A stretch of DNA of 64,000 bases from Arthrobacter sp. SDTb3-6 (GTDB lineage: Bacteria > Actinomycetota > Actinomycetes > Actinomycetales > Micrococcaceae): contig NZ_JAAMFN010000014.1 in the NCBI RefSeq assembly GCF_013376095.1, forward strand, positions 1 through 64,000. Reading direction: 5' to 3'. Shown in pieces: positions 8,152 through 17,599 of the stretch. The translations under genes and the position numbers were made by a program. Numbering within the stretch: the stretch's first letter is position 1; every line of letters starts with the position of its first letter. The notes under the pieces were generated by a model, which made no database searches, was not told where the DNA came from, and saw only the letters and a list, made by a program, of their open reading frames with translations.

Positions 8152-9444
8152 TTATGCCTGGGCGGCCGGGCCGGCCACGGTGATTTCGCCTCGCGCGGCC
8201 TTGGCTGCGATGTCGGTCCGGTATTGGCCCCCGTCCAGGGAGATTTGCGCGATGCCCGCATAGGCCCGCTCACGGGCATCCTCGAGATCGGTGCCCAGGC
8301 CGACCACGGCCAAGACGCGCCCGCCGGCGCTGACGGTGTTGCCGTCGTCGTCCAGGGCCGTGCCGGCATGGAGCACGTGCACACCTTCCAGGCGCCGCGC
8401 TTTCTTCAGCCCGCGGAGGCGGTCGCCGGTGCGCGGGGAATCGGGGTAGTTGGCGCTGGCCAGGACCACGGCCACGGCGGTCTCGGGCGACCAGCGGAGT
8501 TCGTCCACTTCCCCGAGCTGGCCCTTCGCCGCGGCCAGCAGAAGGCCGCCCAACGGCGTCTTGAGACGCACCAGGACGGCCTGCGTCTCGGGGTCGCCGA
8601 AGCGGGCGTTGAATTCAATGACCCGGGTGCCGCGGCTGGTCAGCGCCAGCCCGCAGTACAGGACGCCCGTAAACGGCGTGCCCCGGCGGGCCATTTCATC
8701 GATGGTGGGCTGGGCAACACGGTCGATGACATCCTGGACCAGGTTCTCCGGCACCCACTCCAGCGGCGAGTACGCGCCCATGCCGCCGGTGTTGGGGCCT
8801 TCGTCGCCGTCGAAGATGCGCTTGAAGTCCTGGGCAGGTGCCAGCGGCACCACGGTCCGGCCGTCGGCGAGGACAAAGAGTGACACTTCGGGCCCGTCCA
8901 GGAATTCCTCGATGACCACGGTGCCTCCGGCGTCAAAGCAGCTTTGTGCGTGCGCCAGTGCCTCGGCACGGTCGGAAGTGACCACCACGCCCTTGCCGGC
9001 GGCCAGCCCGTCGTCCTTGACCACGTAGGGCGCCCCGAAGGTGTCGAGGGCGTCTGCCGCCTCGTCGGGGGTGGCGGCGACCTTGGCCATGGCGGTGGGC
9101 ACCTGGGCCTCGGCCATGACGGCCTTGGCAAAGGCCTTGGAGGCCTCCAGCTGCGCTGCCTCCCGGCTGGGGCCAAACACGGGGATGCCTGCCGCCCGTA
9201 CGGCGTCGGCCACGCCCGCGGCCAGCGGGGCCTCTGGCCCCACCACCACCAGGTCGCTCTCGAGCTTCACCGCGAGGGCCGTCACGGCAGCCGGATCGTT
9301 GGCGTCGATCCTGTGCGTGGGCACAATTTCGGAGATTCCGGCGTTGCCGGGAGCCGCATGGACCTCCGTCACGCTGGGATCACTCAGCAGGGATCGGACA
9401 ATGGCATGTTCGCGGCCGCCCGGGCCAATCACTAGGACCTTCAC
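8152..9444 (-). CDS. purD: Phosphoribosylamine-glycine ligase (GAR synthetase)
   Basis: 430 aa, an ATP-grasp enzyme that joins phosphoribosylamine to glycine. Family marks are the N-terminal VLVIGPGGREHAI, the ATP-grasp core YVVKDDGLAAGKGVVV, and the GARS signature RFGDPETQ. GTG at 9444 gives the expected VKVLVIGPGG start. A TACCCT hexamer lies 6 nt before it, so the mRNA is probably leaderless; the longer frame starting at 9495 is not supported. It is the first gene of the purD-purC operon. Confidence 0.97.
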   Translation of the reverse strand: MKVLVIGPGGREHAIVRSLLSDPSVTEVHAAPGNAGISEIVPTHRIDANDPAAVTALAVKLESDLVVVGPEAPLAAGVADAVRAAGIPVFGPSREAAQLEASKAFAKAVMAEAQVPTAMAKVAATPDEAADALDTFGAPYVVKDDGLAAGKGVVVTSDRAEALAHAQSCFDAGGTVVIEEFLDGPEVSLFVLADGRTVVPLAPAQDFKRIFDGDEGPNTGGMGAYSPLEWVPENLVQDVIDRVAQPTIDEMARRGTPFTGVLYCGLALTSRGTRVIEFNARFGDPETQAVLVRLKTPLGGLLLAAAKGQLGEVDELRWSPETAVAVVLASANYPDSPRTGDRLRGLKKARRLEGVHVLHAGTALDDDGNTVSAGGRVLAVVGLGTDLEDARERAYAGIAQISLDGGQYRTDIAAKAARGEITVAGPAAQA

Positions 9445-9677
9445 GCTACAAGGGTACTGTGCTTCGCGCCCGGGCCCGTAAAGTGCCGCAGGCATGGGAC
9501 GGCCGCCCCGTCAATGGGCACCGCTGCCCCCGCGGAACCGTTGCGGCCGCACGCAACATGCCACCGCAACGGCACGATGTCATTGCCCTGCACAGGCCGG
9601 CTTGATAGCTTACGAGGACCGGGCGCCCGGGCGTTGAATGCCATCCGCCCGACCGAAACTTTCAGGGGGGCAAGTTC

Positions 9678-12230
9678 ATGCACGCAACCACACGCGCTTT
9701 CCTTGGGCGCGGAGGTGCGACCTGCGCCGCCGTTGCCGTGGTGATCGGCAGCACCTTTGCTGCCGGCGCCGCCTACGCCGAGCCGCAAAGCGGGCCGACG
9801 GCGGCCACCCAGTCCAGCACGGACTCCCCCACGACGGCGGCCTCCCCCACGAGTGCCGCCACCGCCAGTGCCTCCCCCACGACCGGCACGCCCGCGGCGG
9901 CCGCCACCGAAAGCCCGGCCGCGCAGCAGGAGGGCCTCGCGGAGGCCATCAAGCGCGACCTGGGCAAGACGGTTGCCGAGTTTGACGCCAACGGCGAGCT
10001 GGCCGGCAAGGCGGCCGGCGTCGAGGCCGAGCTCAGGAAGAGCGACCCCGCGTCAGTGGTTTCCGTGGTCGGGAACGCCCTGAAAGTGGTGACGTCATCC
10101 CCCGCGGCGGCCCGGCAGGCAGCCGGCACCACCAAGGTCACCATCGTGCCGGAAAAGGCGCCGGATGCCGCTGCGGCGAAGGCCGCCGCCCCCGGAATCG
10201 ACGGATTGTTCGCTGAATATGTCAAGGCCTTCGGCGTCCGGAAGCTGCAGTCCATCATGGTCAACGCCGCCGGCGACTACGTCATCCGCACCGGCGATCC
10301 GGCCACGGCCGACGCCGCACCTGCCACGGTGCCGCCCACCGCGGCCCCGATGGCCGCGGCCACGGCACCGACGGATTCCGTGGCTGCCTTTGCCGCCCAC
10401 TACGGAAACGTGGTGGTCAAGGCGGCCGCCGGACCGGCCACCGCCTACGCAGGCGACGTGGTGAACGGACAGGGTTACGCCACCCAGGTCTCCGGCAATG
10501 AGTATGACACCTGCTCCGTCGGCTGGAACGGCTTTGACAGGAACGGCAACCCCGCAATCATCTCCGCAGGGCACTGCACCGAGGACGGGGCGCTGAAGCA
10601 CCCGCAGCTGACCGATCCCCGGCTGGACCCGGCCGGCAGGTCCGGCAGCCCGACCATCGGCCTGATCGGCGCCCTGGGCACGTTTGGCTTTTCCCAGTTC
10701 GGCGGTCCCGGCAACAGCGCCGTCACTGGTTTTGACCCGACCACCGGCCAGAACAACCTGGGCAACATCGGCACCGACGTCTCCGTCATTGACAGCCTGG
10801 CCCCGGGCTTGAACCAGCTTCCGTTGGTCACGCACTGGTCCGACCCGGCCAACCTTACGGCCCCGGCCACCAAGGTCACCGGGGTTTCCTCCGCCATCAT
10901 TGGCTCCGACATCTGCAAGTCCGGCCGCACCACCGGCTGGACCTGCGGCACCGTTGCGGAGGTGGGCGTCTTCCTGGTCGGCGGCGTCCAGGACCCCCAG
11001 AGCATCGCTGATGTCCGCGCCGTGCGGGGCTTTGGCTCGACCACGATGGCCAGCGGTCCGGGCGATTCCGGCGGCCCGGTCATCTCCGGCACCACGGCCG
11101 TGGGCATGACCAGTGCCGGCGGCACGGACCCATCCGGCACGGCCTGGGCCTACAGCGCCGACCTGGTGACCGCGTTGAATGCAACTGACGGCTACACCGT
11201 CAAGATCCATCTCAACACCCCCACGTTGGACACCCCCGCCAACCACGGGACCATCCGCCCCGGCGGCACCATCACCGGCACGGTGGCGGGCGCCCCGGCG
11301 GGCACGGTGGCAGTCATCACCCTTGCCGGCAAAAAGACCACGGCCACTGTTGACGCATCAGGCAACTTCACGTTCGCGGCCCCAAGGTCCTACGGTTCCT
11401 TTACGTTTTCCGCGCAGGCCAAGAACGGTTTCAGCCTTTCCGCGGCTTCCAGCTTCACGCTGGCCGTCGTCAAGGGCACGCTGCCCGCACCGGCCATCAC
11501 CGCGCCCGCGCCCAACGGCTCGGCTGCGGCCCCCGTCCGGGCCGTCACGGGCACCGGGACGCCCCACGCAACCATCACGCTGAGCACCTCCGCCGTGCCT
11601 GCCGCGGGCACTGCCATGGCGTTGGGCGCCATCACCGGCACCGCCGTGGCGGACGCCAACGGGAAGTGGTCCGTGGCGGTTTCCCCCGCCCTTGCGGCGG
11701 GCCGCTACTCCGTCACGGCCAAGCAGTCACTGGCGGACTGGAATGATTCCCAGGCCGCCACCGCCAGGTTCACTGTTGTCCCTGCCGCCCCGGCCGTCAC
11801 CGCGCCGGCCAACGGCCAGCGCTTTGCGGCGGCCGCCGCGCCGTCGTCCCTCTCCGGCAGCAGCGCCGCCGGCGCTTCCGTGTCCGTCACCGTCGACGGC
11901 CAGATGTACAAGGCCCAGGTGTCCGGCTGGACGTGGAAGCTCACCCTCGGTGCCTCTTTCGCACCCGGCACACACAGCATCTCGGCCACCCAGACCATTG
12001 ACGGGCTCACGTCCGCCGCAGCGGCGTCGTCCTTCACGGTCCTGGCCGCACCAACGGCCGCCGGGCAGCCCACCGCGCCCGCCGCCCCGGCGGCCCAGGG
12101 TTCGGTGGACGGCGGCAGCCTGGCCATGACCGGAGCGTCCGGCACCGGCCCCCTCACGGCCGCCGGCGGCGTGCTGCTGCTGGCAGGGGCAGCGCTGCTG
12201 CTGTTCCGCCGCCGCAACGCCTCACACTGA
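9678..12230 (+). CDS. Secreted, sortase-anchored S1-family (streptogrisin-like) serine protease
   Basis: 850 aa. Order of parts: signal peptide (about 1-33, AGAAYAEP); Thr/Ala/Pro linker; pro-region (about 90-215, including AIKRDLGKTVAEFD, which resembles S1E pro-domains); trypsin-like domain with His299 in ISAGHC, a likely Asp367 in GTDVSVIDS and Ser464 in GPGDSGGPVIS, plus the S1E-type segment CKSGRTTGWTCGTV; three Ig-like repeats (from about residues 515, 600 and 695); Ala/Pro linker; LAMTG sortase motif, hydrophobic helix and RRRN tail. LAxTG fits class E sortases. It should be a cell-wall-attached extracellular protease. The ATG has a GGGGGG-type ribosome binding site. The next gene resembles its pro-domain. 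Confidence 0.88.
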   Translation: MHATTRAFLGRGGATCAAVAVVIGSTFAAGAAYAEPQSGPTAATQSSTDSPTTAASPTSAATASASPTTGTPAAAATESPAAQQEGLAEAIKRDLGKTVAEFDANGELAGKAAGVEAELRKSDPASVVSVVGNALKVVTSSPAAARQAAGTTKVTIVPEKAPDAAAAKAAAPGIDGLFAEYVKAFGVRKLQSIMVNAAGDYVIRTGDPATADAAPATVPPTAAPMAAATAPTDSVAAFAAHYGNVVVKAAAGPATAYAGDVVNGQGYATQVSGNEYDTCSVGWNGFDRNGNPAIISAGHCTEDGALKHPQLTDPRLDPAGRSGSPTIGLIGALGTFGFSQFGGPGNSAVTGFDPTTGQNNLGNIGTDVSVIDSLAPGLNQLPLVTHWSDPANLTAPATKVTGVSSAIIGSDICKSGRTTGWTCGTVAEVGVFLVGGVQDPQSIADVRAVRGFGSTTMASGPGDSGGPVISGTTAVGMTSAGGTDPSGTAWAYSADLVTALNATDGYTVKIHLNTPTLDTPANHGTIRPGGTITGTVAGAPAGTVAVITLAGKKTTATVDASGNFTFAAPRSYGSFTFSAQAKNGFSLSAASSFTLAVVKGTLPAPAITAPAPNGSAAAPVRAVTGTGTPHATITLSTSAVPAAGTAMALGAITGTAVADANGKWSVAVSPALAAGRYSVTAKQSLADWNDSQAATARFTVVPAAPAVTAPANGQRFAAAAAPSSLSGSSAAGASVSVTVDGQMYKAQVSGWTWKLTLGASFAPGTHSISATQTIDGLTSAAAASSFTVLAAPTAAGQPTAPAAPAAQGSVDGGSLAMTGASGTGPLTAAGGVLLLAGAALLLFRRRNASH

Positions 12231-12263
12231 CAGCAGCACTCCTTCAACAGTACGGAGCAAGAC

Positions 12264-12815
12264 ATGAAAGGCAGGAAGATGGCGGCCGTCCTCGTTGCCG
12301 CCACCATGACGGGAGCGCTGGCCATGGCCGGATGTGGACAGGAGCAGGCCCCGGCCGGCCCCGGCACGTCCACCACGGGCCCGCAATCGAGTGAAACCAC
12401 CCCGGCAACCCGGACCTCCACCGAGCTGCTGGCGCTCAAGGACACCTTGAAATCGAAGCTGGGCAGCGCCTACTCCGACTCCTGGATCGAGGGTGGCCGC
12501 CTGCATGTGGCGGTCACCACCCCGGAAGCGGAGAAAACCGTCGCCGCTGCCGGCGCCATCCCCAAGCTGGTCACCTTCAATGCCGCCGAGCTGGAATCGG
12601 CCCTGAAGTCCGTTGCGGCCTGGCAGGCATCCCTGCCACCCGACCAGGCAGCCGCCATCTACAAAATCATCCCGGACGGGCGCAGCGGCACCGTCACCAT
12701 CTATGTTGCCGCCGGGCAGCTCGAAGCCATCTCCGCCGCGGCTGCGCAGGCCCGTCCCGCCGGAAAGGTCCCCCTGGCCATCAGGGTTTCCACGGGTCCG
12801 GCCACCCCCCTATAG
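12264..12815 (+). CDS. Lipoprotein resembling a free-standing S1E-protease pro-domain
   Basis: 183 aa. A lipoprotein signal ends at Cys24 (LAMAGC), followed by a Gly/Pro/Thr linker to about residue 50. The folded part holds DSWIEGGRLHVAVTTPEAE, then an AAGAIPKLVTF segment and GTVTIYVAAGQ. These strongly recall the GaWxd..grLvVavT / aaGA.p..v / ..vvV pattern of streptogrisin and alpha-lytic protease pro-regions, which act as folding chaperones and inhibitors. No protease domain follows. It lies 33 nt behind the anchored protease on the same strand, so it may help fold or inhibit it from the membrane surface. The pro-domain similarity is from memory of the family and needs an HMM check. Confidence 0.6.
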   Translation: MKGRKMAAVLVAATMTGALAMAGCGQEQAPAGPGTSTTGPQSSETTPATRTSTELLALKDTLKSKLGSAYSDSWIEGGRLHVAVTTPEAEKTVAAAGAIPKLVTFNAAELESALKSVAAWQASLPPDQAAAIYKIIPDGRSGTVTIYVAAGQLEAISAAAAQARPAGKVPLAIRVSTGPATPL

Positions 12816-12880
12816 GACATAACGCCAGGGCGCGACGCGCCGCCCGGCACGGGGGCGAAAATAATCGTTAGGATGACACC

Positions 12881-13885
12881 ATGATCCAGACCTTCCGGGC
12901 GCACGACGCCGTCGAACTCGCCGTCCTGGAACGCAGTGGATTTGTCGAGTCGAGGCACATTGGTTCCGCCGTGGTCGTGGCGGGCGACGGCTCCGTGGTG
13001 ACGAAGCTGGGCGCCGTCGGCTCCCCCATCTTCCCGAGGTCCGCCGTCAAGCCCTTCCAGGCCCTGGCCGCCATGCAGTCCGGGGTGCCGCTGCGCGGCG
13101 CGCAGGTGGCCATCGCCGCCGGCAGCCACAGCGGCTCGATGGAACACATGGACGTGGTTTCCGGCATGCTCAAGGCCGCCGGGCTGACCGAAAAACACCT
13201 GGGCTGCCCGGCCGCCTGGCCCGCCGACCCCGCGGCACGCGCCCGGCTGCTGCGCAGCGACTGCGGCAAATCCAAACTCGCCATGAACTGCTCCGGAAAG
13301 CACGCGGCCTTTCTGTGGGCGTGCACCGAAAACGGCTGGGACACGGCCGGCTACCTGGAGCCCAACCACCCCATGCAGCGCGCCGTGCGCACGGTGCTGG
13401 AGGAGTACACCGGCCAGCCTGTCCGCCACACGGGCGTTGACGGCTGCGGCGCGCCCGTCATGTCCGTCACGCTCACAGGCCTGGCCCGGGCGTTCACCAC
13501 GCTGGCCAAGGCACCGTCGGACACGTCGGCCAACGCCCGCGCAGCCACCGTGGCCACCTCCATGCTGGACTACCCCTGGGCCGTGGAAGGCCACGGCCGG
13601 CCAAACACCGTGGTCATGGAAGAACTGGGTGTCCTGGCGAAATTGGGGGCCGAAGGCGTGCTGGCGATGGCCACCCCGTCCGGCGCCTCCGTGGCCGTGA
13701 AGATGCTCGACGGCAACGGCCGCGCCGGCACCCTCGTGGCACTGACCCTGCTGGCGGCCTGCGGCGCCCTGGACGTGCCGGAAGTGGCCGCCGTATTGGA
13801 CAAGGTGGTGCCGCCGGTCATGGGCGGCGGCCGGCCTGCCGGCAGCCTTCGCCTGGGCCAGGCCGTCAGTGCCCTCCTGGACTGA
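12881..13885 (+). CDS. Asparaginase II family protein
   Basis: 334 aa, matching the PF06089-type L-asparaginase II family, which is unrelated to the classical bacterial asparaginases. Typical segments are [20 protein letters not shown] near the N-terminus, [31 protein letters not shown] and GVDGCGAPV. The expected reaction is hydrolysis of asparagine to aspartate and ammonia, inferred from the family. TAGGAT ends 6 nt before the ATG, so the mRNA is probably leaderless. The downstream sterol-carrier-like gene starts 11 nt after its stop and is likely co-transcribed. Confidence 0.85.
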   Translation: MIQTFRAHDAVELAVLERSGFVESRHIGSAVVVAGDGSVVTKLGAVGSPIFPRSAVKPFQALAAMQSGVPLRGAQVAIAAGSHSGSMEHMDVVSGMLKAAGLTEKHLGCPAAWPADPAARARLLRSDCGKSKLAMNCSGKHAAFLWACTENGWDTAGYLEPNHPMQRAVRTVLEEYTGQPVRHTGVDGCGAPVMSVTLTGLARAFTTLAKAPSDTSANARAATVATSMLDYPWAVEGHGRPNTVVMEELGVLAKLGAEGVLAMATPSGASVAVKMLDGNGRAGTLVALTLLAACGALDVPEVAAVLDKVVPPVMGGGRPAGSLRLGQAVSALLD

Positions 13886-13896
13886 AAGGCGCACCG

Positions 13897-14253
13897 GTGG
13901 CTGCCCGACGACGGATTGACCCTGCCGAGGGCAGCGCCGCCCTCGCTGCCTGGACCCTCGGCGGCGCGTCCCGCGCCGTGACCGCCATGGCCGTGCGGTA
14001 CGCGCTGGAGGAGCTTGCCGCCCGTGCCCCCGGGAACTCCGTGGAGGTGCGGGTGCCTCCCTTTGGGGTCACACAGTGCATTGCCGGCCCCCGCCACACG
14101 CGCGGCACCCCGCCCAATGTGGTGGAGTGCGACGCCGGAACCTGGCTTGCGCTGGTGACCGGACAGCTCGCCTGGGGGGACGCCGTCGAACGCGGCCTCC
14201 TGGCGGCCTCCGGGCTCCGGGCCGACCTCTCCGGGGAACTGCCGCTGCGCTAG
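13897..14253 (+). CDS. Sterol-carrier family protein
   Basis: 118 aa. The small soluble protein has the actinobacterial sterol-carrier/SCP2-like layout: an N-terminal helix region ([20 protein letters not shown]), a strand pair with [14 protein letters not shown], then [23 protein letters not shown]2 folds bind hydrophobic ligands, but no ligand is known for this branch. GTG at 13897 has AAAGG seven nt upstream. It probably shares an mRNA with the asparaginase gene; small genes of this type commonly sit near purF in relatives. Confidence 0.7.
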   Translation: MAARRRIDPAEGSAALAAWTLGGASRAVTAMAVRYALEELAARAPGNSVEVRVPPFGVTQCIAGPRHTRGTPPNVVECDAGTWLALVTGQLAWGDAVERGLLAASGLRADLSGELPLR

Positions 14254-14271
14254 GCGGGTACCCTTGTAGCT

Positions 14272-14577
14272 ATGACTTCCCAGCCAGTTGAGCGCCGCGA
14301 ACTCACCGTCCGCCGTGCACCCAAGTACGTTCCCTTCATGATCGCCGGTGCCGTGGTCGGCGTGATTGTGGCGGCGATCCTCACACTCACCACCAACGGG
14401 GCGCAACAGTTCGACGCCGGCAGCGTCTTCGGCTTTTTCGCCGTGCTGCTGATGCTCCCGGGGGTCGGCCTCGGCGCCGTGGTGGCCCTGGTCATCGACC
14501 GCCAGAGCGTCCGCCGCGCCGGCACCGCCATGGTTGAGTCCGTTCCGGAGGACGAATCCGGCGAACTGCCCGCCTGA
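14272..14577 (+). CDS. Small two-helix membrane protein
   Basis: 101 aa. Residues about 18-39 (YVPFMIAGAVVGVIVAAIL) and 56-80 (FFAVLLMLPGVGLGAVVALV) are hydrophobic; a charged tail follows. TACCCT ends 7 nt before the ATG, fitting a leaderless message. I do not recognise a functional family. It lies between the sterol-carrier-like gene and purF on the same strand but seems to have its own start. Confidence 0.75.
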   Translation: MTSQPVERRELTVRRAPKYVPFMIAGAVVGVIVAAILTLTTNGAQQFDAGSVFGFFAVLLMLPGVGLGAVVALVIDRQSVRRAGTAMVESVPEDESGELPA

Positions 14578-14630
14578 GTGGCCCGCGTCACGCGGTAGAG
14601 GGGCCCGGCATTACGTGAGACAATTTTCTC

Positions 14631-16196
14631 GTGGCACGCGGAGACGGAAAATTATCACATGACCTTTTGCCCGGCGAAAAGGGCCCCCAGGACGCCTGCG
14701 GTGTCCTGGGCATTTGGGCCCCAGGCGAAGAGGTCGCCAAACTAACGTACTACGGGCTGTATTCCCTGCAGCACCGTGGCCAGGAATCAGCCGGAATCGC
14801 CACCAGCGACGGCTCCCGGATCAGCGTCTACAAGGACATGGGCCTCGTGTCCCAGGTCTTTGACGAATCGACCCTGAACACCCTGACCGGGCACATGGCA
14901 GTGGGGCACTGCCGCTATTCCACCACCGGTGCCGCCAACTGGGCCAACGCCCAGCCCACCCTCGGCGCAACGAGCACCGGCACCGTTGCCTTGGCGCACA
15001 ACGGCAACCTGACCAACTCCGCCGAACTCCATGAGATGGTGATCGCCGCGTACGGCGTGCCCACCTCCGGCGAAATGGCACAGGGCAACACGACGGACAC
15101 GGCCCTGGTCACCACCCTGCTCCGGGGCGGGGAGGGCCGTTCGCTCGAAGCCACGGCCATGGAGCTGCTGCCCAAGGTCCACGGCGCGTTTTCCTTTGTC
15201 TTCATGGACGAGCACACGCTCTACGCGGCCCGCGACCCCCACGGCGTCCGCCCCCTGGTGCTGGGCCGGCTGGAAAACGGCTGGGTCGTGGCCTCGGAGG
15301 GCGCCGCCCTGGCCACCATGGGCGCCAGCTTCATCCGCGACATCGAACCCGGCGAGTTCATCGCCATTGACGAAGATGGCGTGCGCACCCAGCGTTTTGC
15401 CGCCGCCACGCCGGCCGGCTGCGTCTTTGAATACGTCTACCTGGCCCGTCCGGACGCCACGATTGCCGGACGCTCCGTCTACGAATCCCGCGTGGAGATG
15501 GGCCGCCAGCTGGCACGCGAAAACCGTGCCGAGGCAGACCTCGTCATCCCCGTGCCCGAATCCGGCACCCCGGCAGCCATTGGCTATGCCGAACAGTCCG
15601 GCATCCCGTTTGCCCACGGCTTCGTCAAGAACGCCTATGTGGGACGCACCTTCATCCAGCCCAGCGAAACGCTGCGCAAGCTGGGCATCCGGCTCAAGCT
15701 CAACGCCCTGGAATCGGTGATCCGCGGCAAGCGCATTGTGGTGGTGGATGACTCCATTGTCCGCGGCAACACCCAGCGTGCGGTGGTGCGCATGCTGCGC
15801 GAGGCCGGTGCCGCCGAAGTCCATGTGAAGATCTCCTCGCCGCCCGTGCGCTGGCCATGCTTCTACGGCATCGACTTTGCCTCCCGTGCCGAACTGATCG
15901 CCAACGGCGCCGCCGTGGACGAGATCAGCAAGTCGATCGGCGCCGACTCCCTCGCATACATCTCCGAGGACGGCATGATCGACGCCACGCTGCAGCCGCG
16001 CGAACAACTGTGCACGGCCTGCTTCACCGGCAACTACCCGATCGAGCTGCCCTCCAGCGACCGCCTGGGCAAGAACCTGCTCGAACGCACCAGGGACGGC
16101 GATTCCACCACTTCCACCGGCTGCGACCCGGGACCTGACGCGGAACTGGAATCCATCCTGACCGACCAAGACCGTTCTGCCGCAGACGGTTCCTAA
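14631..16196 (+). CDS. purF: Amidophosphoribosyltransferase
   Basis: 521 aa, the first committed enzyme of purine synthesis, transferring ammonia from glutamine to PRPP. After a 22-residue leader, Cys23 (DACGVLGIW) is the expected N-terminal nucleophile once the propeptide is removed. The glutaminase half has SLQHRGQESAGIA and HNGNLTN. The PRTase half has the PRPP loop VVVDDSIVRGNT near residue 370. Cys residues in GCVFEYVYLARPD, SPPVRWPCFYG and LCTACFTGNYP suit the Fe-S-containing Bacillus-type enzyme. GTG at 14631 lies 6 nt after GACAAT, so the start may be leaderless. purM follows after 23 nt. Confidence 0.97.
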   Translation: MARGDGKLSHDLLPGEKGPQDACGVLGIWAPGEEVAKLTYYGLYSLQHRGQESAGIATSDGSRISVYKDMGLVSQVFDESTLNTLTGHMAVGHCRYSTTGAANWANAQPTLGATSTGTVALAHNGNLTNSAELHEMVIAAYGVPTSGEMAQGNTTDTALVTTLLRGGEGRSLEATAMELLPKVHGAFSFVFMDEHTLYAARDPHGVRPLVLGRLENGWVVASEGAALATMGASFIRDIEPGEFIAIDEDGVRTQRFAAATPAGCVFEYVYLARPDATIAGRSVYESRVEMGRQLARENRAEADLVIPVPESGTPAAIGYAEQSGIPFAHGFVKNAYVGRTFIQPSETLRKLGIRLKLNALESVIRGKRIVVVDDSIVRGNTQRAVVRMLREAGAAEVHVKISSPPVRWPCFYGIDFASRAELIANGAAVDEISKSIGADSLAYISEDGMIDATLQPREQLCTACFTGNYPIELPSSDRLGKNLLERTRDGDSTTSTGCDPGPDAELESILTDQDRSAADGS

Positions 16197-16219
16197 GAAT
16201 CTTGCAAGGAAGAGACGCC

Positions 16220-17365
16220 ATGACCAACGCCTCCCAGGAATCCAACACCGCCATCACCTACGCCAGTGCGGGGGTGGACACCGAAGCCGGGGACCGCGCC
16301 GTCGAACTCATGAAGGAAGCCGTCAAGGCCACGCACGGCCCTTCCGTGGTGGGCGGGTTCGGCGGGTTTGCCGGGCTCTACGACGTCTCCAGGCTGCTCA
16401 GCTACAAGAAGCCCTTCCTGGCCACGTCCACGGACGGTGTGGGCACCAAGGTGGCCATCGCCCAGGCCATGGACATCCACGACACCATCGGCTTTGACCT
16501 GGTCGGCATGGTGGTGGACGACATCGTGGTGGTGGGCGCAGAACCCCTGTTCATGACCGACTACATTGCCACCGGTAAGGTGGTCCCGGAGCGGATCGCG
16601 GACATTGTCCGCGGCATCGCGTCCGCCTGCACCGTGGCCGGCACCGCCCTGGTGGGCGGGGAGACGGCCGAACACCCCGGCCTGCTGGCCCCCGACGAAT
16701 ACGACGTCGCGGGCGCCTGCACGGGCGTAGTCGAGGCGGACCTTCTGCTGGGGCCCGAGCGTGTGCGCGCCGGCGACGTCATCATCGGCATGGCCTCCTC
16801 CGGCCTGCACTCCAACGGCTACTCCCTGGTGCGCCGCGTCATCAACCACGCCGGCTGGGCCCTGGACCGCCAGGTCTCCGAGTTTGGCCGCACCCTGGGC
16901 GAGGAGCTGCTGGAACCGACGCGGGTGTACGCTGCGGACTGCCTGGACCTGGCCCGCTTGCTGCCCGTCACCGCGGAAAAGGCCGTGCACGGCTTCAGCC
17001 ACGTCACCGGCGGCGGCCTGGCCGCCAACCTGGCCCGCGTGCTGCCACAGGGCCTTGTGGCCACGGTGGACCGCTCCACGTGGAGCCTGCCGGCCATCTT
17101 CAGCCTGGTTTCGCAGCTGGGCAATGTGCCGCTGGCCGACCTGGAGCGCACGCTGAACCTGGGCGTGGGCATGGTGGCCGTTGTCTCCGCCGACGCCGCC
17201 GACGCCGCCGTGGAGCGCCTGAACGCCCGCGGCCTGCCGTCCTGGGTCATGGGCACCGTGGCCGCTGAGGACTCCGACGCGGACCGCTCCGGTTCCGACT
17301 ACACGCAGGGCGCCAAGGGCGTCGACGGCGGCGCCGTCCGCCTCGTGGGCGACTACGCGGCCTAG
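16220..17365 (+). CDS. purM: AIR synthase (phosphoribosylformylglycinamidine cyclo-ligase)
   Basis: 381 aa. It closes the imidazole ring using FGAM and ATP. Family segments are ITYASAGVDTEAGDRAVELM at the start, STDGVGTKVAIA, DLVGMVVDDIVVVGAEPLF, ALVGGETAEHPG and GLHSNGYSLVR. ATG at 16220 has AAGGAAGAG shortly upstream; a TTG at 16202 would put the ribosome binding site inside the gene and is rejected. It is the second gene of a purF-purM unit that ends in a strong hairpin. Confidence 0.97.
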   Translation: MTNASQESNTAITYASAGVDTEAGDRAVELMKEAVKATHGPSVVGGFGGFAGLYDVSRLLSYKKPFLATSTDGVGTKVAIAQAMDIHDTIGFDLVGMVVDDIVVVGAEPLFMTDYIATGKVVPERIADIVRGIASACTVAGTALVGGETAEHPGLLAPDEYDVAGACTGVVEADLLLGPERVRAGDVIIGMASSGLHSNGYSLVRRVINHAGWALDRQVSEFGRTLGEELLEPTRVYAADCLDLARLLPVTAEKAVHGFSHVTGGGLAANLARVLPQGLVATVDRSTWSLPAIFSLVSQLGNVPLADLERTLNLGVGMVAVVSADAADAAVERLNARGLPSWVMGTVAAEDSDADRSGSDYTQGAKGVDGGAVRLVGDYAA

Positions 17366-17396
17366 TTTCACTGGATTCACCGGCCGCCTCCGCACA

Positions 17397-17459
17397 AAGG
17401 ACGGCGCTTGCGGAATGGACAGCGTCAAGGCGCCATCGTATTCCGCAAGCGCCGTCCTT
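17397..17459 (+). terminator. Long perfect inverted repeat after purM
   Basis: Two 20-bp arms, AAGGACGGCGCTTGCGGAAT (17397-17416) and its exact complement (17440-17459), surround a 23-nt spacer. It begins 32 nt behind purM. A terminator is the simplest reading, but perfect 20-bp arms with a long loop are more than needed, and no clear T-run follows. Confidence 0.6.
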
Positions 17460-17538
17460 CTTGGTTAGGGAGGATTGGGTGGGCCCACAAATGCGAGGGC
17501 CCCTGGCCGAGGTACGAGGTTAGGGAGCATTTGGGGAA

Positions 17539-17578
17539 CAACAAAATCCCCGCACCAGGCATGGTGCAGGGTTTGTTG
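17539..17578 (-). terminator. Terminator of the DUF3073 gene
   Basis: On the minus strand CAACAAACCCTGCACC can pair with GGTGCGGGGATTTTGTTG, leaving a short loop and a T-rich end. It sits 22 nt after the DUF3073 stop. Confidence 0.6.
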
Positions 17579-17599
17579 CGTTTGTCGGGCTAAGCGCCC

